Below are positions 39,267-49,693 of a stretch of 64,000 nucleotides of DNA, one piece after another (position 1 is the first letter of the stretch; every line of letters starts with the position of its first letter). Location: contig JAWWNJ010000041.1 of assembly GCA_037176885.1 (NCBI GenBank), forward strand, positions 124,001 to 188,000. The letters are read 5' to 3'. This DNA comes from Favolaschia claudopus. Taxonomy: Eukaryota > Basidiomycota > Agaricomycetes > Agaricales > Mycenaceae. Position numbers and translations under genes: made by a program. The notes under the pieces were generated by a model. It did not search any database, was not told the DNA's origin, and worked only from the letters and a program-made list of their open reading frames with translations.

Positions 39267-40451
39267 ATGTCGCGTCGTCTGCCCGTTGAGCTCCTCATGC
39301 TCATCCTCCATCAAGTGCAGCGTACTCGAAACTTAATGAACGTTAGGCTTGCGTCGAAGCTCCTCAGTAGCTTGGCCGCGCCGTTACTCTTCCGCACCGT
39401 TGTAGTGAAGGAGAAAATCTACAGCGCAGACTGGCTTGTGTGTTTACAGGAAGGCACCTCAGAGGCCAGAGACGCTGTTAAAGAAGTTGAGTTTGAGGGC
39501 GCGAGCTATCAAGAGGTAGCGGCTGCGACCGATGCTCAGAACGAGGACACCAGAACCGCATTGAATGCCGCGTATGCTGGCCTGCACCGCTTCAAGAACC
39601 TCCAGAAGTTGCATTTTTGTTTTGAGGCCTTCGATATCGAACATATACCGGAGTTTGAGACCCTTTGTGACGCGCCATCTCATTTTCGGCTGCTCCAGCT
39701 TAGGATTTTCGGTGGCTTGGCTGCCCACCCGCTTCCGCGTCTGTCTTCCTTGGAAATTCTCCGTCTTCTGCCCCTGCATGATAATTTTTTCACCGACGAG
39801 ACGTTCTTGGCCATCTTTCCTTCGCTACGAAGGCTGAGCCTATCAGTCTCTGCTCAAGGGGAGCCCGTCCCACTCGAAGACGAGGAGTTCTTTCAAAGCA
39901 CTCTTCCGCTCATCCTCCGACGCGCAACTGCTCTCGAATCGCTCTCCCTTCATAGGACATATCCTCGAGCAGTAGACTTCTCCTCCATTCACTTCCCCAA
40001 ACTCACGTTCCTCCACTTGGACAACTTCATCCTAGAACCTACACGCGCTGATTACGATGCTCTGGAGTTCATAGTGCGACACAAGGCAACATTGAAGACA
40101 CTCGAGCTGACCGATTGCTGTGTCTACGGCGGGGAACAGGAGATTCACGAAGACGGCGTCTATGAGCGCCCATGGTGCGACGTCTTGAAGACTGTAGAGA
40201 AGCAGCTCGTGCATCTCCGTTCATTCCGCATAGAGTCTATGGATAATCCGCCCTTCGCATTCGAGTATGTCGTGCTCGACTCTGATCGCTGCTACATTGT
40301 GACCGACGAGGCGCGGATTGGGATGGCGAAGAAGGATGAAGCAGCGTTGAAAAGCCTCGTGTCGGCTCTGCAGTCGCGATCTCTGGTACGACGGCTTCGT
40401 CTGGATCATTTGTGTGCTAACATGCTCGCACAGACCGATGACATCTCGTGA
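39267..40451 (+). CDS. F-box protein, cluster family
   Basis: A single exon of 394 residues; start chosen at ATG 39267 (ACCACCATGTC), where the F-box begins: MSRRLPVELLMLILHQVQRT, then VRLASKLLSSLAAPLLFRTV. It continues through IYSADWLVCLQEG and a run of leucine-rich pieces, with FRLLQLRIFGGLAAHP, DYDALEFIVRHKATLKTLEL, YGGEQE and SRSLVRRLRLDHLC. It is the best-preserved member of the cluster and the reference for the two broken copies at 32183 and 36100. Probable role: SCF ubiquitin-ligase adaptor with unknown substrate. Confidence 0.82.
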   Translation: MSRRLPVELLMLILHQVQRTRNLMNVRLASKLLSSLAAPLLFRTVVVKEKIYSADWLVCLQEGTSEARDAVKEVEFEGASYQEVAAATDAQNEDTRTALNAAYAGLHRFKNLQKLHFCFEAFDIEHIPEFETLCDAPSHFRLLQLRIFGGLAAHPLPRLSSLEILRLLPLHDNFFTDETFLAIFPSLRRLSLSVSAQGEPVPLEDEEFFQSTLPLILRRATALESLSLHRTYPRAVDFSSIHFPKLTFLHLDNFILEPTRADYDALEFIVRHKATLKTLELTDCCVYGGEQEIHEDGVYERPWCDVLKTVEKQLVHLRSFRIESMDNPPFAFEYVVLDSDRCYIVTDEARIGMAKKDEAALKSLVSALQSRSLVRRLRLDHLCANMLAQTDDIS

Positions 40452-41087
40452 TGCGCGCATCCACACCACCCGTAAGATATAGAGGTCATCTTCATGAAGT
40501 GTCCTGTTTTCTCCAAGGTACTTGGAAACCACAACCAGACGGCATACTGTCGCTTCCGAGTGGAAGATATAGATGTCTCCCTGTTTTGGGTATGGGATGT
40601 TCATAGTAATCGGTCATGATCAGTGGAACGCCACCCACAGTCGACAGCTATGAATTTCTTCTCTCGGTTTCTGCTGCTCTATACTGCTTTTTGTCGTAGT
40701 GCTCATTCAATTCTTGACTTTGTTACAAATTGACGAATCGGTCGCCCTCGCATTCAGTTGCTCGCCATATAAGAGTACATACAAAACAGCCACACCTCTG
40801 CCACTAAACTCTACCACACTCGATACCACGTCCCAGAGCGACAACGACGAAAATTAAAGAAAACTAAGTAAGAGTAAATGTATGGTCATAAGATGCGTAC
40901 ATGCAAAAAAGCAAGTAGTCATTCGGTTGGGTATTGTCTCGTCGCCGGCGCAGTCAGTATCGAATAAATCAAGTAGTCCTCGATCTTTCTAATTCTTCTC
41001 GTGCCCTCTCAATCCGTCCATCATTACTCGAACTTGGATTCACTTCCGTGCGCATTACGCTTTTGACTTTGACACCCGTCCACCCAC
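40452..41087. other. Intergenic, no supported gene
   Basis: 3' flanks of two convergent genes. Nothing else seen. Confidence 0.5.
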
Positions 41088-42790
41088 TCACTGCCTCGGT
41101 ATACTCTCATACGTCGGCGGAATCTCCGCCGGCCCATTATCCCCCACCCTTCCCCCATCCGTATGCACCAACACCCCGCTCGCCGCGTCCCCCTCGCTCT
41201 CCGGCGAATGCGGATTCGGCATCCTTCCAAAGCCCGCGCTGGAACTCGCAGGCATCGGCATATGCATTTGCCCCATCTGCGGTCCCGGATTCGCGACAGC
41301 AAACTGCCCCCCGCGCGCCTCGCGCTCCTTCGCGCTCATCGGGTTGGGGTAGTACCCAGACGAACTCGCCCCGCTCGTGCTCAGGGTCTGCGCCGCACCT
41401 CCCGCGTGCGCGGATGAGGACGCGGGGTAGTACGACGCCGTCGACGGGCTAAGCGGCGCCTCGCTCCCCGTCTCGTACCCCCCGGCGTAATAGCTACTCC
41501 GATTCGCATGCGGCTGCTGATTATGCTGATGCGCATACGCCGCTCCGCCCGCGGCGCCCGCACCGACCCCGCCCATGAACGGCGTCAGCACGCCCCCACC
41601 CACGCTGCTCCCCGCCAGCCGCCCACCGACCCCATCATCGCCCTCGCCCATGATGTCGCCGTCTGCGCCGGGCGTCAGCACGCTGGGGAGCGTCGGCCCC
41701 GTGGTGCGCCCCGGGTCGAAGTTCCCGTCGAACTCGGCGCGTTTGCGGCGCTCGCGCGCGCGGCGGAGGAGCGCCCAGACGATGAGGGCGAGGAGGAGGA
41801 GGCCCGCGACGCCGCCTACGACGCCGCCTGCGATGGCGCCGGTGTGGTTGTTGGAGGTGGTGTGTTGGGCGGGAGGGGTGATGGTGGCGCCGGCGGGGAT
41901 GGTGTTGGTGACTTCGTTTGTTACTGTGACGACTACGCCATTGGAGGTTGAGCTAGGGAAGTAAGGTTAGAATGACAGTGAACTCGAAAAATGGAGACAA
42001 GACAAGAAAGCAAATTGTGTACCGAGCTCCGTATCGGAGTACAATAATCTCTGCCTGAGCACGAGACGACAGAGCTGCACCTTGCCCTTGTGTCCACAAA
42101 CGAATGCACCGCTCCGGTCCATGAATGTAGATCATTAGAATGGAATGAAACGGCGCATCGCCTCGCTGAAATGACCACATTCCGAGCATCATGACCGCAT
42201 ACCGACGGCTCGGACGCGAAAGGGCTGCGGCCGATGCGCCCCAGCAAAAGAGCCTCGACATGAGTCAATATGATAAGCGATGAAGCAGATCAGAATGTCC
42301 GTGCCAAGTCGGAGCTAGAGAATGCTCTACAGCAGAGAGAAGACGGGGTGCAGAGAAGGGACACCGGGCCCTGTGAGGAAAGTCCGTCGGACTCGGGGCG
42401 CCACCGCACCTCGACGTACATACGCACAGATGGAAAGACAAATAGAATGAGACACTCACAGACCGATCGATTTGCTCACGGACAGCGAGTCGCTTTGCAG
42501 CACAGATCCAGGCGTAGACGAGCTTTGCGGCGGCGCTGAAGAGCTCGGAGGAGGGCTTGTTACGCTCCCACTAGCGCTGTCACTCTGACTCTGGCTCTGG
42601 CTCTGGCTGTCCGACGCCGGCTGCGAAGACTCGGAGAGGGGGAGAGCTGCATGGAAAAAGTCAGCAAAAGAACGCAAACGAAGAACACGAAAGAACAAGA
42701 GGAGGGTAGAGGTAGAGATGAATCAGCACCAGAAGAGGGAGAGACCGAAGAGTCTGATGCTGGTGGTGGGGGTTGGCTCGACGAGGACAT
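41088..42790 (-). CDS. Ser-rich single-pass membrane protein with PPxY motif
   Basis: Exons 42790-42730, 42646-42460 and 41952-41088 give 370 residues. Residues 1 to about 85 are rich in Ser, Pro and Gln (QSQSQSQS) and likely O-mannosylated outside the cell. A Thr/Val stretch (VVVTVTNEVTNTIPAG) precedes one membrane helix at about 110-133 (AIAGGVVGGVAGLLLLALIV), followed by a stop-transfer run RRARERRKR. The cytosolic tail of about 230 residues is Gly/Ala/Ser/Tyr-rich and ends in PPTYESIPRQ. PPxY is the ligand of WW domains, such as those of Rsp5/NEDD4 ubiquitin ligases. The layout is like fungal cell-wall sensors, but no WSC domain or signal peptide is seen. The second intron (507 nt) is unusually long here. 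Confidence 0.75.
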
Positions 42791-44485
42791 CGTCGTGTAT
42801 GACACCAGGCGGTGGTGCTTTTATGAAACTCCGTGTGGGTGCAGCCGAGAATGAAAAATAGCACACCGGTCGGAACGAGGCGAAGTATTACAGGCAGCAC
42901 GGCCGGCGATAGGCATAATTTGAGACATCACTCACATAACGATAAAGATAGGGACAAATCCGCCATTCTAACCCCGAAATTTGTTGGTTTTGGAGGTCGT
43001 AGATATTAGGTTAAGCAGATGGAGGGAAAGAAAGAGAACAGTTGGGCAGTGGCTCTCGCGGTCACCAGCGGTGGCCCTGGGATCGTTGGCGTCAGTGGAG
43101 TCCAGAACACCAAGCTTTCCCTTGTCACAGATGTGACTCTTAGCCGACGCTGTCACTTTCGGTCCGTGTTTGCCCGAATCTCCGTGTTCAACTTTTGTTT
43201 GAGGCTAAATCGGGAGGAGTATCGCACAGGTTTCCGACTGGGTTTCATTGTTTTGAAGCGCTTTTATTGCAAGAGAATTTTTATTCCGAAATTTGGACTG
43301 GAATTCCTGATAACAACGCTATTTCTCAACTTGAACCGTGCGAAATTAGCCATTTTCTCCAAATGTGACAGTTGGACAACGAATCCAGTAGCAGAAATGT
43401 GGAATCGAGAATCAGAGGCGGTAGCTTGAGCTCTCTTAGTAATTGGATTCCTACTTTTCTGGTCTCAGACTGTCCCGCTTCGACATTTTCTGGGGGGACA
43501 ATAGATAACAAAGAGTAAGTTTTCGGAAATCCAGCAGTGACCTCGGAAGTTTAACAGTTTAACAGTGTGCTATTCATCTACGTAGAAAATCTACTTAGGT
43601 ACGAATACCTCGATGAACCCAAAAGAAGGATAAGAAAGAAAGAGTTCAACGTGGGGAAGGAGGATCTGAATCCAGAGAAGAATCTATGAGCAACCGTTTA
43701 TCCCAATGAGGAACGGGCAGTTACATATATTTCACTCTTTATAAAATAACGTGTGTCTGAAGTCTTTTCGAACTCCGCCAGGAAATCGCCGGGGTTTGGA
43801 TCAGGCCACGTCTTGAGAGTAGTTTGAACCACGTCACTCGGGTCGGCTCGACATAAGTAAGTACTAGAGTTTACTGTGACTGTTCAGTGCGGACCCGACT
43901 TTGACTCTGAAAACGAAGTGCTGGGCCGCGCAGCGGCCCAGCGCGCTCTTGTATAACATAAGTTGAAGTTGAACCGTGAGAAACCACTGGCAATGTTCAA
44001 GTCTGTTCAAGTATATATCCCAGCAGTTCGGGGAAGATCAGGAAAATGGGCGAAGATTCATTCTCTTAACAAGTTTTGTGTCGGTGTCATGCACTATACA
44101 GAGCAAGAATCAACATTCGCGCCGAGGTACAACAATTTAGAGTCAAGTTCCGCACGCCGTTAATATTCGGAGTCGGAGTCGGCACTCAAACAGCGTTGGC
44201 TGCCTGCACCGTCAAATTTGAAGATAGCACTGCAAAGCACACTGGTGAGCGTCACAATCAAGTAAAATTATTGCAATCGGGTTCGTTACCGAATTATTCT
44301 GAAGCACATCCGAGTCCAAGAGATGAGCGCAAGTACTTATCTTTAACCTGGCTTGACTCTCGAGCGCCAGACACAATTCAAACAATACATATAACAAGAA
44401 AATCTATGTCAAGCCAACAGCTCAAGTAATAACTTATTTACTTCAAGAATCCATCAACATTCACCTCATCTCATCAACCAGTCAC
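42791..44485. other. Intergenic, no supported gene
   Basis: A 136-codon + frame (43019-43429) has no domain or splice support. A perfect GC-rich hairpin at 43920-43942 is listed separately. Confidence 0.4.
43920..43942. repeat. Perfect 10-bp stem, 3-nt loop hairpin
   Basis: GCTGGGCCGC, loop GCA, then GCGGCCCAGC. No T-tract follows, and rho-independent termination is not expected in a fungus. Function unknown. Confidence 0.7.
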
Positions 44486-47432
44486 TCATCGTCCCTCAAC
44501 AGAACTGGGCACATCCCTCGCCGACCCCCCAATCCGATCGCTCTCAAGATCCATCGTCCCATCCATCGACTCAAACGTCGACAACCGACGTCGATGCGGC
44601 CGCCGCCCCGCAGCAATAGGACGCGGCGTCGCAGGCCCGCCCTCCGCCGCTGGTCCCTCCGGCTCGGTTTCCGTCTCTGTGGGTGAACTTTCAGCGGATG
44701 CTTCCGGAGTCGGTACGCCTGTGCCATTGCCATTGCTCGTGCTAGCGACAGCGTTCGTCGTTGCTGCCTCTGCGGTGGAGTTCCTCCGCGCTTCGGCCTG
44801 GGCTCGTCGGCGTGCATGCGCTTTGTCCAGGTCTTGGTCGGGTATCTGATGAAATGGGATGCAATCATCGGATATCGAACGAGAGTGTAAAGTTGACGCA
44901 CCGGAAGACGAACAAGATACGCCGAGAGAGTCAAACACGAAGCGAAAATATAAACCGTCTTCAACGCCAAAGCGTACGAATCCCGCGCATAGCCCTGTTG
45001 CTCAGGAAGTAGTTCTCGTATATAATTGCTGTTGCGGCGAATTTGCAGTATCAGCTGTTCCCCAAGTTCGATCAAGCGAGGGCCAGTCAAATCAGGATAG
45101 CTACGCACGTTTTCAGCGTCTGGGGTGTGGAACCGTTTTCGTAGTTCGGCGTCGAGCCGGGATTGAAAGATGGCCGACGAGATTGCGACGCCTGAGACTT
45201 GGCCTGGCATCAAGATAGTAGGTATTTAGAGAATGATGAAATGGCAGTATACAGAAATCACCTAGTCCACGGAAAAGTTGCCCGAACCCGGTCCCAACAG
45301 CCATGTGCGATTCGGGGAGATGGGACAGCAGCGCGACTGAAAAGTTCCCGGCGTCAACCACAATCCGACATATAAAATGGAACGTCAACTCACTCAGCAT
45401 CGTTTGCAACACCACAGCATTTCCGAACCCGAGGGGGATCTGAACAGGGAATGGTTCAATCTGGGAACAAGGAATAAATCAAATATAACACACAATGCTG
45501 AGCCAAGACTGAACCGGACCAGAATCCTCCCGCAAACGCGAGATGAGAGTAGTCCCAATGAAAGGAAAGATTCCAAAGATAAGGTTGATTCTCTTGTACC
45601 GACCCGTACGATGCATCATCCATCCAGCAAAGAGTGAACCCGTCGACATCGAGACGCTGTTCGGCATCAGGTGCATTCCTACATAAATGTTTGAGTGAAT
45701 TAAATTAAGTATTTGAGCTGAGAACGACGTGTCATCCATTGAGAGATAACACAAGCAACGCACCAGCAGTAGAAGCACTCTGCAACGTCACCACCTGAAA
45801 CCACATCGGGAAGAAGTAGGTTACAGAAAAATTACACGCTCCGACTAAGAAATTCGAGGCGCTGACGAGGACTGGGACTTTCTGTTGTAGCATCCCGGGA
45901 GCCAAGACAGGTTCTTTGGCAACGAATAATTCCACGCCCAAGAAGCCGAGGAAAAATACGATGGCGAGTATGAGTGGTGTAATGACTCGTGGCTCGGACC
46001 ACTGTGATAAAAGAAAGAAGGAAATATTAGTGAAACGAAAGCTGAAGACGGACTGGGAGGCGACGGTACGCACTGGTAAGCTTTCGTTGTAACGAGTGCT
46101 GAGGAAGAAGAGGAGGGAGCCAATCGCAACCAAAAGCGTCAAGCTGCCGAAATAGTCAATTCGCTTCAACACTTCCATCGTCCCCTTAGATTTTCCCTAT
46201 GAGAGTAAGTATAAGCTGTATGCGCGGACCTGAGGATATTACATATGCGAACCGGCGTGACGTAGCGGATGTTGTACTGAGTGAGGATTAGGGCGAGGAC
46301 GAAGAGAGGTATTTGGAGCAAGAAGGCGGCACGCCAGCCTAGCCTACACGAAGTTCATGAAGCTGAAAGAAATTGTCCGGGAAGGAATCAAGTGCTTACA
46401 AGTCAGTGATAAGTCCGCCAAATGGGCCACCCAGACCCATCCCAAGCTAGTATATAGAGAAAGAGTTTTCAGAGAAAGAATAACAGACAAGAATTCGAAA
46501 GCCGTACCCCGTTAAAGCAACTCGCAACTCCCTGAACAAGCCCACGATTCTGAACAATTGGTCAGTCTAAGGGCAGCCGAATAATCACAGAGACGAACAC
46601 GCAAAGTGTACATGTCGCTAACAATGATTCTGCAAAAGACCAAGGTGAGTGAGGCAGAGCACTTCCACAAAGCACTGGCAACTCACGTAGACGTCGTAAA
46701 GAGGCCGCCTCCACCAATACCCGCAAGCTGCAGATGCCTGAGTACTTGATTCGCTTTAGAATGGAAAACAAAAAAGCGCACGAATCGAGCGGCAATAAGC
46801 GACTCCATATTGCGAGAAAGACCACACATGATAGTGCCTATTGCGGCGAATGCAATAGCGGTGTTATTGGCGCCGCGACGACCCATGACATTACTGAGAC
46901 GGCCGTACAAGGGTGTGAACGTGCATGTAGCCAGTAGGTATCTGCCATAGAGATATTTTGGATATTTTGCGCGTGAAGACGAATGAGAATACACGCACGC
47001 AGTCCCCAGCCAACTGGCCTGATGAAACTTCTGAAACTCCGACGATATTGAAGGCATCACTTGGAGCAACGCGAGAGGATATATATTGACAAAGACACAG
47101 TGATAGATCATGCTCACTTGTAGGTACGAGAGTCACTGTACCGAAGACTGGTAGTGAGAACGGGCGCGGTAAAATTTCTCATATCTCACGATTTAACGAC
47201 TGCGTTGGAGAAAACATCTAGTCAATGGCAAATTCAAAGAGACGAAGATGAGTCGCACCCCCAAGAAAGTGCCCAGCCATATTCCTGCCAAAATACCGCG
47301 TCTGTTGCTCGCTGAGATCTCCAGCGGTCCAAGCCGTCGTTTGGTTTCGGGTTCGCCGCGACTGGCGCCATCTGCAGTGGTAGATACGGCTGGCTTCTTA
47401 ATGAGAGGGTCGCGCTCTGTAGGTTCAGCCAT
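44486..47432 (-). CDS. MFS transporter, DHA2/Vba-like (14 helices)
   Basis: Seventeen exons: 47432-47259, 47199-47190, 47135-47118, 47059-46999, 46941-46782, 46727-46687, 46629-46599, 46549-46508, 46446-46400, 46343-46253, 46196-46074, 46001-45764, 45678-45494, 45439-45394, 45336-45262, 45203-44902, 44845-44486; 667 residues. Exons 2 and 3 are 10 and 18 nt; they restore GSLNLTLVPTMMPSISSEF in helix 1. MFS motifs: GTAYLLATCTFTPLYGRLSN (motif A region YGRLSNVMGRR) and GLGMGLGGPFGGLITD. The layout best matches fungal Vba/Fnx vacuolar basic amino-acid transporters and related drug exporters; substrate not provable from sequence. The 120-residue C-terminal tail is hydrophilic and Glu/Ser/Thr/Pro-rich. 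It is divergent from the BTB gene at 47675. Confidence 0.85.
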
Positions 47433-47674
47433 GTCGTGACGTGTAGGCCAGAGGGATCCAGTCAAAGGCCGTGGTCGCAACCGAGGACTCACGAAGAACA
47501 AGGCTTTCCATGACGTTGGGAATGCGGCATTCCGATCCGAATGCCTTCGGCCCGACATTCCGACCGGCAGGTTCTTGACTTCTTACGGTCTTCTTAATGG
47601 CCACTCATTCACCGTCAGTCATACCACACGCTAACGCGCTGCCACACTGCCAGTGCTAATCGCTGTATAGCTCG

Positions 47675-48777
47675 ATGATGCCCCTTCCGAGTTCTAGTCT
47701 GTTCGCAGCTGCAGGTGATGGAGACGCCTCAGACCAGGGCATCCAGAAAATTCACGATCTTTGGTTCGACGATGGCAATCTGGTCATCGCGGCCAGCAAT
47801 TGCTTGTATAGAGTGTACCGCGGCCCCCTGGCTCGCTCCTCTTCTGTCTTCCAGGATATGCTTTCCTTTCCCCAACCACCCGATGCAGAGCTTCTGGAAG
47901 GGTGTCCAGTGGTCAAATTACCCGACCCAGCACTCGAGGTTACGCCGTTCTTGAAAGCAATATTTGACGCAGAGTAAGCCGCTCGCAAAATTTCGGGCCG
48001 AAAATGATAGGTTGAATCATTTTTAGCTTTTTTATGCCCTATCCCGTCAGAACAGAGTTTGACACGGTGTTTGGATGTCTCCGTCTTGGTCACAAATACG
48101 AAGTAGAGTTCATCAAGAGCCGCGCTCTCCTTCACATCTCTTGCAGGTTCCCGACAAAACTCTCGGATCTGGACAGTATCGTTCGTCGTCAATATATCAA
48201 TTTTCCGGGCGGCAATGCATTTCTCCCCGGGTCTTGGGATCTTCCCGAAGACCGCACCACCAGGATACGGATGTTACAGATTGCGCGCGAGGTTGACATT
48301 CTTTGGACCCTTCCTAGAGCATTCTATATGCTTGCTGCCAACTACAAGGAATTAGGATTATCTTTGTTCCGTGGTGCAGTGTACAAGGGCGAAGATGTTC
48401 ATCTGTCTATACAGGACCAGACTGCCCTCATGCAGGGCTACCTCACTCAGTGCAAACGCGCAGTCACGGACGGCATCGATTTCCTCACTGATTTGGACTG
48501 CCCAAGGTGTGCTCAGAAGCGGCTGGAAGAAGTGGATCGTATCAGGCGGCGTCTGCTGGTGGATTATCTTGGAAATGCTTTATACATGTGGATGAAGAGA
48601 GATTTGGATGCGTTAGAAGTATGCCCAGCGTGCAAAGTCATACTGCAAAGAAACCATCAGGCTGCTCGTCAAGCACTTTGGAACGATCTTCCGGGAATCT
48701 ACAATTTGCCATCATGGGACGTCTTGGAACAGCTCAAGACTGCTGCTTTAGGTCAGCTCCCTTGCACCGTTGTTTAA
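47675..48777 (+). CDS. BTB/POZ domain protein (copy 3)
   Basis: Exons 47675-47973 and 48027-48777 give 349 residues. The BTB fold runs from LWFDDGNLVIAASNCLYRVY through VFQDMLSFPQPP to CLRLGHKYEVEFIKSRALL. The C-terminal module has CPRC (Cx2C where the other copies have Cx5C), then CPACKV and RNHQAARQAL, ending YNLPSWDVLEQLKTAALG. Probable Cul3-type adaptor or dimerisation protein, target unknown. Its single intron is at the same place and phase as one intron in the other two copies. It shares a 242-bp divergent promoter region with the MFS gene. Confidence 0.88.
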
Positions 48778-49693
48778 AAATTGATCCATTGCTTTGACAG
48801 GTAAATAAGTAGGAAGTACCGTCTACTTACTCGACTGTTCAAAAATGCGGTTCGACTTGTACTTATCTTGAATCTCTTGTGAATAAGCTCTAGGCATCCT
48901 CCAAGATTGAGTGAGATTTTTCTTTCCCGTGTAGTGCGGTGGTCCCTTCCTACCCTCCAAGACTCCGAAATTGGAATTTTTCCACAGGACATTGGTTTCC
49001 TTATTAGGCGCATACAACCGATGGCATCACGTCGGACCTCCGTTCCGAGATCTCCCGAATTCTCGTTTCTTCCAACCTCCTCGATCTTAGGAAAGAAACA
49101 GATTCTGTGATTTTCGCTCAGGGTTCGACAACCTATGACCCGCTGACTACCAGTATACTTCTCTGTGGGTCAACAACTGCGAAGAATTGCCACCCATTCT
49201 CCAGTTTCTTAGATCGCCGTCCGGCGTCGATCTGCCATTTTTCGACCACAACAGCCCGAAAAGAGCTGGAACCAAGCCCCGATGCACTGTCCAAGGCTCT
49301 CAAATTTTTATAACACCTTTACTACCATGCTACCATGAATCTTATCCGCGACCTTCTACTAACCTCCCTTGTTCTCTCGTTGCCGTCTTCTTGTGCACTG
49401 CCCATGCTAGTGGTCGCAGCAGCAATCCTTGTCTTAATTGTGTGGCGGCCTTGTATATATGTCACTGTGGGCGCGGTGCAAGAATGTCTCCTTCTATCTC
49501 TTCCCCTCTCTCACCTAACTGGAGTCTCTTCGTGGCTTGTCCAATATCGGGATCGAACTTCCGTGAGTCGTTCGTCTCAATTTGGTCTTTTGACTCGACC
49601 TGATATCGGGTCAACAGTTTGAGCAGACGAGTCATATGCTACGATCTTGAGGCCCACAACCACTTGCATCCTCAAGAAATTTCCTCTGACCAT
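48778..49693. other. Intergenic with one weak small ORF
   Basis: A 95-codon frame (49335-49622, +) starts with a hydrophobic stretch (LLLTSLVLSLPSSCALPMLV) and has TTTTTATAA 29 nt before it. It may be a small membrane protein or simply leader of the next gene; I do not call it as a gene. Confidence 0.3.

Noticed and set aside
45461..45493. Nearer acceptor for an MFS intron
   Set aside because: It would make a 33-nt intron; the acceptor at 45440 gives 54 nt and the expected IPLGFGNAVV join.
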